Below are positions 25,239 through 34,961 of a DNA stretch of 64,000 nt, in pieces. Position 1 is the first letter of the stretch, and each line of letters begins with the position of its first letter. The translations under genes and the position numbers were made by a program. Under the pieces are notes generated by a model, which did no database searches, was not told where the DNA came from, and saw only the letters and a program-made list of their open reading frames with translations. Source of the stretch: Pseudomonadales bacterium (GTDB lineage: Bacteria; Pseudomonadota; Gammaproteobacteria; Pseudomonadales; Azotimanducaceae); assembly GCA_016763855.1 (NCBI GenBank), contig JAESSY010000148.1, forward strand, positions 62,001 through 126,000. Direction: 5' to 3'.

Positions 25239-25359
25239 ATAACCTTAAGTATTCATCACAAGGCTAGACTAAACACTTGCCACAAGAGATGCATCACAAA
25301 ACTAATGCCGGAGGGGAATATAAGATATTGGTAAACGGTGCTATTGGATAAAGAGCTTA

Positions 25360-27288
25360 TTAATCCTGCTTAACTTTCTCTAAAAGCATTTCAACTTCTT
25401 CCCAACGTGTCATGTTGGCCTCGATACTCTCTTCTATATGGCGCACTTTTTCATAAGCCTGTGACTGGAATGTTTCTGATTTTTGATAGAAATCACTTTT
25501 TGACATCGTTGCTTGCAGCTCTTTCAGTCGAGTTTCGGAGGCTTCTACAAGCCCAGGCAGCTTATTCAATTCTTTTTCAAGCTTCTGACGTTCAGCCTTA
25601 TGTTTCTTTCGTTCATCATGAGAGAGCTCAGATAAAGAGCTTGTTTGTTCAGGCAAATTCGCGTTCTTATCTCTTTCTGAGTGAGAAATTCTAGCGGTCG
25701 AGAACTTTCCGCCCCGGGCCACCCAGTCTGAGTATCCGCCGACACTTTCTGTCACAACTCCGCCGCCCTCAAAGATTAAAAGGCTGGATACTACATTGTC
25801 CATGAAAGAGCGATCGTGGGATACGATGATGACCGTCCCTTTGAATTCCATCAGCAATTCTTCAAGTAGCTCAAGGGTTTCAACATCCAAATCATTTGTC
25901 GGCTCATCTAGCACTAACAAATTGGCAGGCTGCGAGAATAGCCTAGCCAACAAAAGACGATTTTGCTCACCCCCAGAAAGGGTTCTGATCGGCGCCCGCG
26001 CCTGATCGCCTGAGAACATGAAATTGGTAAGATAACTAACGACATGCAATTCACGATCACCAATGGTGATGTATTCCCGACCCTCAGAAATATAATCCTT
26101 AACACTCATTTCAGGATTGAGCTGACTCCTTGCCTGGTCGAAATATGCGACCTCCAACTTGGTGCCCGATTTAACTTCTCCACTATCTACGGGTAAGTTT
26201 TCTAGCAAGATCTTCAACAAGGTTGTTTTACCAACACCATTTGGGCCAATTAAACCGATTCGATCTTCTCGCTGAATGATCAAATCTAGATTATTGATTA
26301 ATACATCGTTGTCATAGGATTTAGTCACGCCAATCAGTTCTTTCACTAACTTGCCAGATACAGATCCCCTGTCCACTGCCATCTTCAAGTCCTTCGTTAC
26401 CTTACGCTGTGACCGCTCATCTCTGAGTTTTTCAAGGGTTCTAACGCGACCTTCATTTCTAGTTCTCCTCGCCTTGATCCCTTGACGAATCCAGACTTCT
26501 TCCTTACGTAATTTGTCATCAAATTTCTTATTCTGTATTTCTTCAACTTCTCGCTGGTGATCGCGACGCTCAATAAATTCAAGATATTCACAATCCCAAC
26601 GAGTAACGTTTCCTCGATCAATATCGACGATGGCTGTCGCAACAGATTGCATAAGTTTGCGATCATGAGTGATAAATATGATTGTGCCCTCAAAGGCCAG
26701 CAATTGATCTTCTAGCCATTGAATAGTGGGTATATCCAGATGATTGGTAGGTTCATCCAACAGCCAAACGTCAGGTGCTGAAACAAGAGACCTTGCAATG
26801 GCAACCCGCTTTAACCATCCACCTGAAAGCTCAGCAAGCAACTTATCGGGTTCTAGCCCCATTCGATCTAGGATGGCTTCAATTCGATGATTAATCGCCC
26901 AGGCATCTACATTCTCGATTTCTTGCTGCAATTTTGCTAATTGATCAATGTCTTTATCAGTCTGAAGGTTAAGCACTAGATCATGATATTTTGCCAAGAT
27001 CTCTCCCACACCTTTAAAGGTGCTAGCAACGGATTGAAACACGGAGGTATCATCTCCCTTGGGAAGCGTTTGCTCAAGAGAGGAAAATACCAGATTATTT
27101 TGAGTCCAAACCTGACCATCATCAACATTGAGTTCTTTGTTAATCACCTTTAATAAGGTACTTTTACCGCTGCCATTTCGACCTGTCAGACAAAGACGAT
27201 CGCCTTTCTCAACAACAAGTTCTGCTTTATTCAGTACGACATCATTGCCGAATGACACAACAACATCTTTTAGAGTAATAATAGCCAC
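25360..27288 (-). CDS. uup: ABC-F family ATPase Uup
   Basis: A soluble protein with two ABC ATPase domains and no membrane part. First domain: Walker A TGRNGSGKS, signature LSGGW, Walker B WLLDEPTNHLD. Second domain: GPNGVGKT, LSGGEQNR, LLVLDEPTNDLD. The C-terminal ~90 residues (KHKAERQKLEKELNKLP, ending LEKVKQD) form the coiled coil typical of Uup, which binds DNA and ribosomes; Uup affects transposon excision and ribosome function. Its length of 642 aa is standard. It follows DUF1244 by 3 bp, so they are co-transcribed. Confidence 0.94.
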   Translation of the reverse strand: MAIITLKDVVVSFGNDVVLNKAELVVEKGDRLCLTGRNGSGKSTLLKVINKELNVDDGQVWTQNNLVFSSLEQTLPKGDDTSVFQSVASTFKGVGEILAKYHDLVLNLQTDKDIDQLAKLQQEIENVDAWAINHRIEAILDRMGLEPDKLLAELSGGWLKRVAIARSLVSAPDVWLLDEPTNHLDIPTIQWLEDQLLAFEGTIIFITHDRKLMQSVATAIVDIDRGNVTRWDCEYLEFIERRDHQREVEEIQNKKFDDKLRKEEVWIRQGIKARRTRNEGRVRTLEKLRDERSQRKVTKDLKMAVDRGSVSGKLVKELIGVTKSYDNDVLINNLDLIIQREDRIGLIGPNGVGKTTLLKILLENLPVDSGEVKSGTKLEVAYFDQARSQLNPEMSVKDYISEGREYITIGDRELHVVSYLTNFMFSGDQARAPIRTLSGGEQNRLLLARLFSQPANLLVLDEPTNDLDVETLELLEELLMEFKGTVIIVSHDRSFMDNVVSSLLIFEGGGVVTESVGGYSDWVARGGKFSTARISHSERDKNANLPEQTSSLSELSHDERKKHKAERQKLEKELNKLPGLVEASETRLKELQATMSKSDFYQKSETFQSQAYEKVRHIEESIEANMTRWEEVEMLLEKVKQD

Positions 27289-27291
27289 GTT

Positions 27292-27585
27292 TTATATTTT
27301 TTCCTTTGCCTCAAATGCAGCGATTTGTTCAGGACTCGCTTTTGTCTGGTACTTATCTTTCCATTCGGCATAGGGCATGCCATAAATAATCTCCCTTGCC
27401 TCTTCATAATCAAGGGTGATTCCTTTATCCTCTGCGGCCGTTCTGTACCACTTACTCAAACAGTTTCTGCAAAAGCCCGCAAGTATCATCAAATCGATAT
27501 TTTGTACGTCTTTGTTATCATCCAGATGTTGAACCAGACGTCTGAACGCAGCAGCTTCTAGTTCAATCTTTGTTTGTGTGTTCAT
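27292..27585 (-). CDS. DUF1244 family protein
   Basis: A small 97-aa protein of the DUF1244 family. The conserved core LAGFCRNCLSKWY contains two Cys three apart, followed by an acidic helix and YGMPYAEWKDKYQ near the C-terminus. Members occur widely in proteobacteria and have no assigned reaction; the Cys pair may bind metal. It is the first gene of a DUF1244-uup operon (3-bp gap), divergent from rapA. Confidence 0.9.
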   Translation of the reverse strand: MNTQTKIELEAAAFRRLVQHLDDNKDVQNIDLMILAGFCRNCLSKWYRTAAEDKGITLDYEEAREIIYGMPYAEWKDKYQTKASPEQIAAFEAKEKI

Positions 27586-27676
27586 AACTTATTCTCTCTA
27601 GCTTTGGTCGGCCGCTACCTTAACAAAGAGACACCTTGCAGAACCAGTATTTCTGTGAAAAACAACAACTATAATT

Positions 27677-27724
27677 GTGCAACTAACTAAACTAGCTAAT
27701 AGTGCAACTAAATGGCGCAACTAA
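27677..27724 (+). repeat. Three imperfect GTGCAACTAA direct repeats upstream of rapA
   Basis: GTGCAACTAA occurs at 27677-27686 and 27702-27711, and GCGCAACTAA at 27715-27724, in the gap between divergent DUF1244 and rapA. They could be sites for a regulator shared by the two operons, or simple repeats. Confidence 0.5.
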
Positions 27725-27760
27725 TAAATAGTAATACAACATTAACGGAAAACTGATTGG

Positions 27761-30607
27761 ATGACTGACTTTAAGATTGGACAGAAATGGATTAGCCACG
27801 CCGAACCAGAACTTGCGATGGGTCGCGTCATTCAAATCGAATTTCGTACAATCTCCATCTATTTTGACATTTCGGACGAAACCAGAACCTACGCGAGCAA
27901 GCAGGCACCTCTAACAAGAGTCAGATTCAAACCGGGTGACGAAATTGCAACCCTCACCCAGGGAAAAATTGTCGTATCTGATGTAGATGAAGTTAACGGC
28001 CTCATTTTCTACACTGAGGAGTCCAAAGGAATCGAAATTTCGGAAACTGAACTAGATCCGAATGTCCGGTTCAGCAAACCCGAAGACAGACTCTTCACAC
28101 ACCAGTTTGATGACAATAATTGGTATAACTTACGCTACGATACATGGAGGCACCTGTCTCAACTTGCCTCATCTGAAAATCGGGGACTCTATGGACCCCG
28201 AGTATCCCTCATACCTCACCAGCTCTATATTGCAAACGAAGTCGCGAGCCGGTTTGCACCAAGGGTATTACTCGCGGATGAAGTTGGGTTAGGTAAAACC
28301 ATTGAAGCGGGTCTCATCATCCATCAACAATTGCAGACTGGCAGAGCGGCTCGTGTCTTGGTTATTGTACCGCCCGCTCTGACCCTTCAATGGTTTGTTG
28401 AAATGATTCGACGTTTTAACCTACATTTTACTGTACTCGATGAAGGGCGTTGCCAACAAATTTGTGCGGACAATAGAACCTCAGATCCCCTAGAGGAAGA
28501 ATTTGGCATAGAGGAAGAATTTGACGCATTCAACCCGTTTGAAGCACAACAATTGATGCTCTGTTCTCTTGAACTATTCACCAACAACACTAATCGATTG
28601 GAACAAGTTTTAGAGGCTGACTGGGATTTGGTGGTTGTCGATGAGGCACATCATCTTTACTGGTCTCAAACTGAAGTCAGCAACGAATATAAAGTTGTAG
28701 AACTCATTTCCCATGTTACGGAGGGCTTATTACTACTGACAGCGACCCCCGAGCAATTGGGCCAAACAGGGCATTTCGCCAGACTAAAATTGTTAGATCC
28801 TTCTCGCTTTTATGACTATGACAAGTTCGTTCAGGAAGAAGAACAGTTTGAAAAAGTTGCAGATGCGGCAATGAATTTACTTCATGGCTCTGATATCGAA
28901 AAAGATCTTGCAAGACAAAGCATTCAGTCCCTGATTCAGCTCGAAAGTGATGAGGATGACGAATTGATTTCTGCACTACTGGATCGACACGGTACTGGAC
29001 GCGTTCTATTTAGAAACGTGCGATCTTCAATCGAGGGATTCCCTCAGCGTTTGTCCTTTCCCGCGCCACTACCCTTACCCACAGCCTATGAAGGTTTGAC
29101 AATTTCTCCCGAGGCAGAGGTCACCAATTGGACATCCCTTGACCCAAGAATTCCTTGGCTGATTGATCAGCTTCAATCCAGGCCTAAGGATAAATTTCTC
29201 TTAATTTGCGCGCGCCAGACAACGGCAATACAACTGGAACAAAACTTAAGTGAACGTATTACAAATCGCACAACACTGTTTCACGAAGGTATGGATCTTG
29301 TCGCGAGAGATAAATCCGCCAATTACTTTTCCGAAACTGAACAAGGTGCTCAGCTCATGATCTGTTCAGAAATTGGCAGTGAAGGCCGAAATTTTCAATT
29401 TGCAAGTGACCTGATACTTTTTGACCTACCCTTGAGCGCAGATCTTCTGGAACAACGGATTGGCCGCTTAGATAGAATAGGACAACGACGAGATGTCAGC
29501 ATACACATACCCTATTTCAAAAAACACCTTAGCGAATCTCTCTACCGCTTCTACGAGGAAGGGCTCTGCGTATTGAACAAACCCAATCCAGTGGCGCAGA
29601 ATATTTTCGATCATTATGAAGCGGAGCTGTTAGGGCTAGATCATAGAAACACCCAGCAAATCGATCAATTTATTGCAAAGGCAAAAAAAGAGAATGAGCA
29701 TCGGCTCGAAAATTTATCAATGGGTCGAGACCGCTTACTGGAACTCAATTCACACCGTAGGGAAATTTCTGAACGTGTTGTTGAAGATATCGTTGTGACT
29801 GAAAGCGGCAATACTCTCGAATATTACATGGAGCAATCATTCGACCTCTTTGGTCTGGAATCTGAATATACGGGTAATCAAATACTGACCATCAAACCCA
29901 CAGAAAGTATGATCAGAAACGAGTCAATCAGTCTCGAAACACTAGATCACTATCGATATCCGGAATTGCCTGAAGACGGTATTCGAGTCACCTATAAGAG
30001 GAATATCGCATTGTCAGTAGAAGATGTCGGCTTCCTGACCTGGGAAAGCCCTATCGTTCTGCAAGCAATGGATGCTGCAGTCACTGATGTCACGGGCAAC
30101 AGTACAATGATTGCGGTCAAGCACCCCAACTTGAAAGCAGGCTCCCTTATTGTTGAAGTACTTCACATCGTCGATTGCGTCGCGCCTACAAAACTGAATG
30201 CAGATCGGTACATGCCTCCCAATACAATTCGATCGGTTATTACACCAAACCTTGAAGACAAAGCGCTAATATTTGAGCACCAAAATCTCAGCACCGAAAA
30301 AATCAAAGTACCGACAGACACACTGGTCAAAATATTGGATAGCCAATTAGAGGGCATCAAGCAGATGATTGGTAAAGCGCGTGAAGTTGCTGCCTTGGAA
30401 CTTGAGCAGCAAAAAGAAATCTCTCAATCCTTTATGTCTAAAACGCTTGAACGAGAAATTCAACGTTTGGAATCATTGAGTCTATTCAATAAGAGTATTC
30501 GACCAGAAGAAATTGACAGCTTAAAGCGAGATAAGGCGGCGTTGACTCAGGCAATTAGCAAGGCTGGTATTCGAATGGATGCCATTAGAGTCATTGTTGC
30601 GGCATAA
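27761..30607 (+). CDS. rapA: RNA polymerase-associated protein RapA (Swi2/Snf2 ATPase)
   Basis: Helps recycle RNA polymerase. The N-terminal Tudor-like region (~1-110) starts FKIGQKWISHAEPELAMG; the helicase core begins with LLADEVGLGKTIEAGLI (Walker A), VVDEAHHLYW (DEAH box), LLTATPEQLG and the C-terminal motifs SEIGSEGRNFQFA and QRIGRLDRIGQRRD. A large C-terminal domain (~600-948) follows. The length of 948 aa is close to E. coli RapA (968). The ATG has GGA 15 nt upstream, so its ribosome site is poor. The gene is divergent from the DUF1244-uup operon. Confidence 0.95.
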   Translation: MTDFKIGQKWISHAEPELAMGRVIQIEFRTISIYFDISDETRTYASKQAPLTRVRFKPGDEIATLTQGKIVVSDVDEVNGLIFYTEESKGIEISETELDPNVRFSKPEDRLFTHQFDDNNWYNLRYDTWRHLSQLASSENRGLYGPRVSLIPHQLYIANEVASRFAPRVLLADEVGLGKTIEAGLIIHQQLQTGRAARVLVIVPPALTLQWFVEMIRRFNLHFTVLDEGRCQQICADNRTSDPLEEEFGIEEEFDAFNPFEAQQLMLCSLELFTNNTNRLEQVLEADWDLVVVDEAHHLYWSQTEVSNEYKVVELISHVTEGLLLLTATPEQLGQTGHFARLKLLDPSRFYDYDKFVQEEEQFEKVADAAMNLLHGSDIEKDLARQSIQSLIQLESDEDDELISALLDRHGTGRVLFRNVRSSIEGFPQRLSFPAPLPLPTAYEGLTISPEAEVTNWTSLDPRIPWLIDQLQSRPKDKFLLICARQTTAIQLEQNLSERITNRTTLFHEGMDLVARDKSANYFSETEQGAQLMICSEIGSEGRNFQFASDLILFDLPLSADLLEQRIGRLDRIGQRRDVSIHIPYFKKHLSESLYRFYEEGLCVLNKPNPVAQNIFDHYEAELLGLDHRNTQQIDQFIAKAKKENEHRLENLSMGRDRLLELNSHRREISERVVEDIVVTESGNTLEYYMEQSFDLFGLESEYTGNQILTIKPTESMIRNESISLETLDHYRYPELPEDGIRVTYKRNIALSVEDVGFLTWESPIVLQAMDAAVTDVTGNSTMIAVKHPNLKAGSLIVEVLHIVDCVAPTKLNADRYMPPNTIRSVITPNLEDKALIFEHQNLSTEKIKVPTDTLVKILDSQLEGIKQMIGKAREVAALELEQQKEISQSFMSKTLEREIQRLESLSLFNKSIRPEEIDSLKRDKAALTQAISKAGIRMDAIRVIVAA

Positions 30608-30641
30608 CAGGCCCCTAGAAACGAGCGTAGAGATCCAGGCC

Positions 30642-30665
30642 AAAAAAAACTGTCACGATTGACAG
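30642..30665 (-). terminator. Intrinsic terminator for the QTMAN-slyD operon (minus strand)
   Basis: On the minus strand CTGTCA-ATCG-TGACAG forms a perfect 6-bp stem with a 4-nt loop, followed at once by eight Ts. It lies about 160 bp past the end of the slyD-like gene, so the transcript has a long 3' tail. The plus strand has no T-run there. Confidence 0.8.
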
Positions 30666-30823
30666 CATTGTCATCGACAGAATCAAGCGTGTCACTTCAC
30701 ATTTGCGACATTTTTTAGGGGGGTTGTATATCATCGTTAAGCTATCCATCTGAAAAACCAATCTATAAAAGTCCTTCAAAGGAAAGCGCTTTAAAAGAAA
30801 TCTCTTTAAAATAGTATAGACAA

Positions 30824-31249
30824 TTATTCGGAAACTTCTCTAACTTCAATTACATGGATATCAAAATGAAAACTAATTCCTGCAAGAGGATGATTTCCAT
30901 CAACAACAATACCGTCATCTTCGACAGCGATAACTTTCACAACCTCTGATTCTTTTCCCGACCCGACTTGAAACACCATCCCTACTTTAATTTCCTCAGC
31001 ATCGGTATGAATCATATCCTTAGACAAGGTTTTGATTAAACGGCGGTGATGAAGTCCGTAGGCTTCAGCTGGTTCAAGGAAAACTGAAAATTCATCACCA
31101 ACGGCTCGCCCCAATAGGGCATTTTCTAATCCCCCAATCATCGTCCCATCACCTTCGACAAAACTTAAAGGTTCACCACCATCAGAGGAATCAACAATTT
31201 CTTTTTTCTCGTTGAGGATGGCATATTCAAATTTGTAGAATTTCGGCAT
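30824..31249 (-). CDS. FKBP-type peptidyl-prolyl isomerase, SlyD-like
   Basis: A 141-aa cis/trans prolyl isomerase. FEYAILNEKKEIVDSS and MIGGLENALLGRAVGDEF are FKBP segments, then the insert-in-flap chaperone domain begins after AYGLHHRR (~residues 68-120), and the protein ends with HPLAGISFHFDIHVIEV, a SlyD/FkpB signature. The His-rich metal-binding tail of E. coli SlyD is absent, so it is a tailless SlyD. Cytoplasmic. It is the second gene of an operon behind the queuosine mannosyltransferase (33-bp gap); a terminator follows. Confidence 0.88.
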   Translation of the reverse strand: MPKFYKFEYAILNEKKEIVDSSDGGEPLSFVEGDGTMIGGLENALLGRAVGDEFSVFLEPAEAYGLHHRRLIKTLSKDMIHTDAEEIKVGMVFQVGSGKESEVVKVIAVEDDGIVVDGNHPLAGISFHFDIHVIEVREVSE

Positions 31250-31282
31250 GATTCACTTATAAAGTTTGTTGTCTGATAAGAA

Positions 31283-32365
31283 TTATAAAGACAAGTCAGC
31301 CAATAGGACACCCCAGGCTTCGAACACAACCTTTTGATCAACGCCTATTGGTAGGGTCGCCGTTGTTATCTTGTTGGCAGACAAGTTGGCATGAAAGCAC
31401 TTTTCAACCAATGCTAGGGCTTGTCCCAAATTTTGATATCGATTCTCTTTAGGGACAAATTCTTGATAAGCTAGGGCATCTGGCACAACAGGCATACAAC
31501 CCGCTTGTATTGCTTCTAGAACTGCGAGCCCTTGAAATTCATGTCGTGCTGTTGAGAGAACCAGGTGGCTATCTCTTAACAAGCGATGATATTGCTGCTT
31601 GTCTTCAATAAAACCTGAATGACCCAGTCGATTATTTTCTTTAAGCAGACTAAGTGACTCCTTTATGCCTTCAGGCACTTTTCTGAATTTCTGACCAATC
31701 AAATGAAAAGTAAAATCGATATCACTTTCCAATAACAAGGACACGAAGGTTGCAAGTTCATCACAACCCTTGTCATGCTCCCAACGGTGATTCCAGACAA
31801 TATTGAAGCATTCACCTTTCTTCACAGAGTTATCTTCTTTTGGATCTGACATGGGTTCGAGGGCAACAGAAATAATCTGACTCTTATCAAGCAGTTTCTC
31901 AGTAATGCCAGGGGGAATACCATCTGGTAATTTCCTCAGTAAAGCGGCAACCCCTGAAAGGAAAGACTCCTGATTGAATCTTGAGTTAAACACAAGGGCA
32001 TCCGCCGCAAGGGCAGCATAAATACTGGTAATTTGTCGTTCTACTAGGTGATGTTTGTTGCCAAGATCAGGATAAGCAAATTGGTTTTCATGAAAATAGA
32101 AAATGGTTGGGGTCGAAATTATCCTAGGGCACAAGCCCCGTAATGCAGACAGATCCGTCATAGAAGTCGCAATAATGAGATCGTAAGAATCTTGAAGCCT
32201 TAAGTCCTGAGACAAAGTCAAACTGTTCCCCCGAAAACGCCAGCTAAAGTATCGAGCTGGTAAAGAAATCACAGTACATTTATGTTCAGAAAATTGATTT
32301 ACCAGACCCTTCCACCAATATTGGTGGCTGGGGGCATCATAGGGAGACAGAATCAAAATTTTCAT
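31283..32365 (-). CDS. tRNA-queuosine alpha-mannosyltransferase (QTMAN, DUF3524 family glycosyltransferase)
   Basis: This looks like the GT4-type glycosyltransferase GTDC1/QTMAN that adds mannose to queuosine in tRNA-Asp. The N-terminus MKILILSPYDAPSHQYWW and the stretch LPARYFSWRFRGNSLTL are family-typical, as are the C-terminal GT-B elements HEFQGLAVLEAIQAGCMPV. I chose the Met at 32365 (MKILILS) over the track start at 32389 because homology begins there; the protein is 360 aa. The first step (queuosine itself) needs tgt and queA elsewhere. The gene is divergent from the ferredoxin reductase, with a 76-bp gap, and precedes slyD. Confidence 0.85.
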   Translation of the reverse strand: MKILILSPYDAPSHQYWWKGLVNQFSEHKCTVISLPARYFSWRFRGNSLTLSQDLRLQDSYDLIIATSMTDLSALRGLCPRIISTPTIFYFHENQFAYPDLGNKHHLVERQITSIYAALAADALVFNSRFNQESFLSGVAALLRKLPDGIPPGITEKLLDKSQIISVALEPMSDPKEDNSVKKGECFNIVWNHRWEHDKGCDELATFVSLLLESDIDFTFHLIGQKFRKVPEGIKESLSLLKENNRLGHSGFIEDKQQYHRLLRDSHLVLSTARHEFQGLAVLEAIQAGCMPVVPDALAYQEFVPKENRYQNLGQALALVEKCFHANLSANKITTATLPIGVDQKVVFEAWGVLLADLSL

Positions 32366-32441
32366 CAGCTTTATAGTACCCGTATTCATGCGGCTTCTGT
32401 AGAATATCCCTCAATCAACAATTCAAACTAATGAGGATTTT

Positions 32442-33647
32442 ATGGCAATAGTGATAATCGGAGCTGGACAAGGAGCAGGTCAAGCTGCTGCAAGTTTTCG
32501 CCAGGAAGGATATGAAGGAGAGCTCATCATCTTAGGTGACGAGGCATTTCCTCCGTACCAACGTCCTCCGCTTTCAAAACAGTATTTGTCCGGCACAATG
32601 CCCCTTGAACGTGTTTATGTCCGAGCCGAAAAATTTTACGGCGATAAAAACATTGATCTCCGACTCAATACTCGCGTTGAAAAAATAGATACAGAAAATA
32701 AGTCAGTCACAACAAGTTCTGGCGACAATATTGCTTATGAAAAATTGATGATCGCCACTGGAAGTCGCCCCAGAATACTCAATATTTCTGGCAGTGAGCT
32801 TAAGGGCATCCACTATTTACGTACCATCGCTGACGTAGATGACATCCAACTTTCCATGAAAACTGCAAAAAATGTCGTCATTGTAGGGGGTGGCTATATC
32901 GGTCTTGAAGTCGCGTCTGTCGCTGTCACCGCGGGATTGAATGTAACCGTGTTGGAAATGGAAGAGAGAATATTGCAAAGAGTCACCACACCTGAAATGA
33001 GTGCGTACTATCACAAGCTACATACTGAGCGCGGACTCAAAATCCTTACCTCTACAACGGTGAGTGGTTTTGAAGGAGACGAAAACGTTACGACAGTACT
33101 TTGTGGTGACACCAAAATAGAGGCCGACCTCGTCCTCGTCGGTATAGGCATCATTCCCAATATTGAACTTGCAACAGAAGCCGGCCTCGATTGTGACAAT
33201 GGCATTACAGTTGATGATCATTGCCAAACCTCTAATTCGGACATTTATGCTATAGGAGATTGCGCAAACCACCCTAACTCACTTCTAGGTCGCCGTTTGA
33301 GATTAGAATCAGTACCTAATGCAATGGAGCAGGCACGGGTTGCCACTACTAATATGCTTGGAGGAGACAGGATATATGCTTCAATTCCCTGGTTCTGGTC
33401 AGATCAATATGAACTCAAATTACAAATGGTGGGCTTCTCCTCAGATGGCGAAACCCAGGTCATTAGAGGTGATATGGCTGCGAACCAGTTTGCTATCTTC
33501 TACCTGAAAGATGGTAAGGTTGTCGCAGTCGATGCCGTCAATAGCCCACGGGAATTTATGATTTGCAAACAACTTTATGGCAAGCCCGTGGACATAAAAG
33601 CGCTTGCGGACCCTGACACTGATTTGAAGACGCTATTGGTTAGATAG
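32442..33647 (+). CDS. NAD(P)/FAD-dependent oxidoreductase, ferredoxin/rubredoxin reductase type
   Basis: A 401-aa flavoprotein of the putidaredoxin/rubredoxin reductase family, transferring electrons from NAD(P)H to a small iron-sulfur or rubredoxin partner. It has two Rossmann motifs, AIVIIGAGQGAGQAAASF at the N-terminus and NVVIVGGGYIGLEVAS at ~145, the substrate-loop YQRPPLSKQYLSG and the FAD motif DIYAIGDCAN. The ribosome site TGAGGA lies four nt upstream of the ATG. It precedes an MBL-fold hydrolase by 33 bp. No P450 or ferredoxin gene is adjacent, so the partner is not in the window. Confidence 0.9.
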   Translation: MAIVIIGAGQGAGQAAASFRQEGYEGELIILGDEAFPPYQRPPLSKQYLSGTMPLERVYVRAEKFYGDKNIDLRLNTRVEKIDTENKSVTTSSGDNIAYEKLMIATGSRPRILNISGSELKGIHYLRTIADVDDIQLSMKTAKNVVIVGGGYIGLEVASVAVTAGLNVTVLEMEERILQRVTTPEMSAYYHKLHTERGLKILTSTTVSGFEGDENVTTVLCGDTKIEADLVLVGIGIIPNIELATEAGLDCDNGITVDDHCQTSNSDIYAIGDCANHPNSLLGRRLRLESVPNAMEQARVATTNMLGGDRIYASIPWFWSDQYELKLQMVGFSSDGETQVIRGDMAANQFAIFYLKDGKVVAVDAVNSPREFMICKQLYGKPVDIKALADPDTDLKTLLVR

Positions 33648-33680
33648 TAAAACTAGTTAAATAAAAGGCTAGATAAACAA

Positions 33681-34949
33681 ATGACCGACCTATTCGCACT
33701 TACGGACAAGATACTAAGTTCACAGGATCACGACAACAAGCCTTTTGGTCGGATTAACCATGAGCTTTCTGAGCTTGATGATGGGCTTTCTTTTGTTGAA
33801 GCTTTCTCCAACTCCGTTAATTTTTCGACTGATGACGGTCTCGTGATAGTAGACACCAGTAGTATTCTAGGCGGGCAGCGAGTCGTCGATGCCATTCGCC
33901 ATTGGAGACCGGAGGATAGGTTTAACTCACTGATTTATACCCACGGCCACGTCGATCACGTCGGCGGAAGTGGCGCCTTTATAGCATCGGCAGCAGAAGA
34001 TAAAACACCCAAGATCGAAATCTACGGTCATGAGAATGTGGCTCAACGCTTCTCTCGTTATGATCTAACAAACGGATACAACCAAGTCATTAATCATCGT
34101 CAATTTGGCACCAACATGGAGGGTTCCTTCTTACCCAATGACGCAGGCGCGCCTACCACAACTTATCAAACTTATCTTAACTTCCAAAAAGGTGATTTAG
34201 ATTTTGAACTGAATTATGCCAAAGGTGAAACTGACGATCATACTTGGATTTGGGTCCCTCAATATAAAGCAATATGTGCTGGAGACTTCTTTATTTGGAA
34301 TTTTCCAAACGCTGGAAACCCACAAAAAGTACAACGCTTCCCCCTGGAGTGGGCGGCTGCCATGCGGGAGATGGCAGCGAAGAAACCTGAATACTTCTTG
34401 CCAGCCCACGGCCTGCCTATAAGGGGTTGTCAGCAAATTACAACAGTTTTGAATAATTGCGCCCTGGTATTAGAAACGCTTGTGAAAGACACCTTAAGTA
34501 TGATGAATGCGGGGGCCAGAAAAAATGACATCATTCATACTGTGAAAGTTGAGAGCCGTCTTCTTGATTTGCCCTATCTACGCCCCTTATATGATGAACC
34601 AGAATTTGTTGTGAACAATATTTGGCGTTTATATGGAGGTTGGTACGACGGAAACCCAGCTAATTTAAAGCCAGCAAGAGAATCCAGCCTTGCATCAGAG
34701 ATTGCGAGCCTTGCAGGTGGTAGCTTAAAGCTGGCTCAAAGAGCAATGGAAATTGCTGAAACCGGTGACTTTCGCCTCGCTTGCCATCTGATTGAATATG
34801 CGGTAAACGCCTCAGCCAATGACAAAATGCTTCACGCCATCCGTAGTAAAATCTACAAAATGAGAGTGGCGGAAGAAAGCTCTCTTATGTCGAAGGGAAT
34901 ATTTGGTCACGCATCGAGGGAGTCCGATGCGAAAATCAAAGACCAGTAA
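33681..34949 (+). CDS. MBL-fold hydrolase, alkyl-sulfatase-like
   Basis: A 422-aa metallo-beta-lactamase-fold enzyme. The zinc site is YTHGHVDHVGG (~residues 93-103), followed by the ligand regions GETDDHTW and CAGDFF, and a C-terminal helical part like the dimerisation domain of alkyl sulfatases (Bds1/SdsA1). SDS-type alkyl sulfatases are ~650 aa with a sterol-carrier domain at the end; this one lacks that, so its substrate may differ. No signal peptide is evident. It is translated right after the ferredoxin reductase, probably from one mRNA. Confidence 0.82.
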   Translation: MTDLFALTDKILSSQDHDNKPFGRINHELSELDDGLSFVEAFSNSVNFSTDDGLVIVDTSSILGGQRVVDAIRHWRPEDRFNSLIYTHGHVDHVGGSGAFIASAAEDKTPKIEIYGHENVAQRFSRYDLTNGYNQVINHRQFGTNMEGSFLPNDAGAPTTTYQTYLNFQKGDLDFELNYAKGETDDHTWIWVPQYKAICAGDFFIWNFPNAGNPQKVQRFPLEWAAAMREMAAKKPEYFLPAHGLPIRGCQQITTVLNNCALVLETLVKDTLSMMNAGARKNDIIHTVKVESRLLDLPYLRPLYDEPEFVVNNIWRLYGGWYDGNPANLKPARESSLASEIASLAGGSLKLAQRAMEIAETGDFRLACHLIEYAVNASANDKMLHAIRSKIYKMRVAEESSLMSKGIFGHASRESDAKIKDQ

Positions 34950-34961
34950 ACGGGGAAATTT

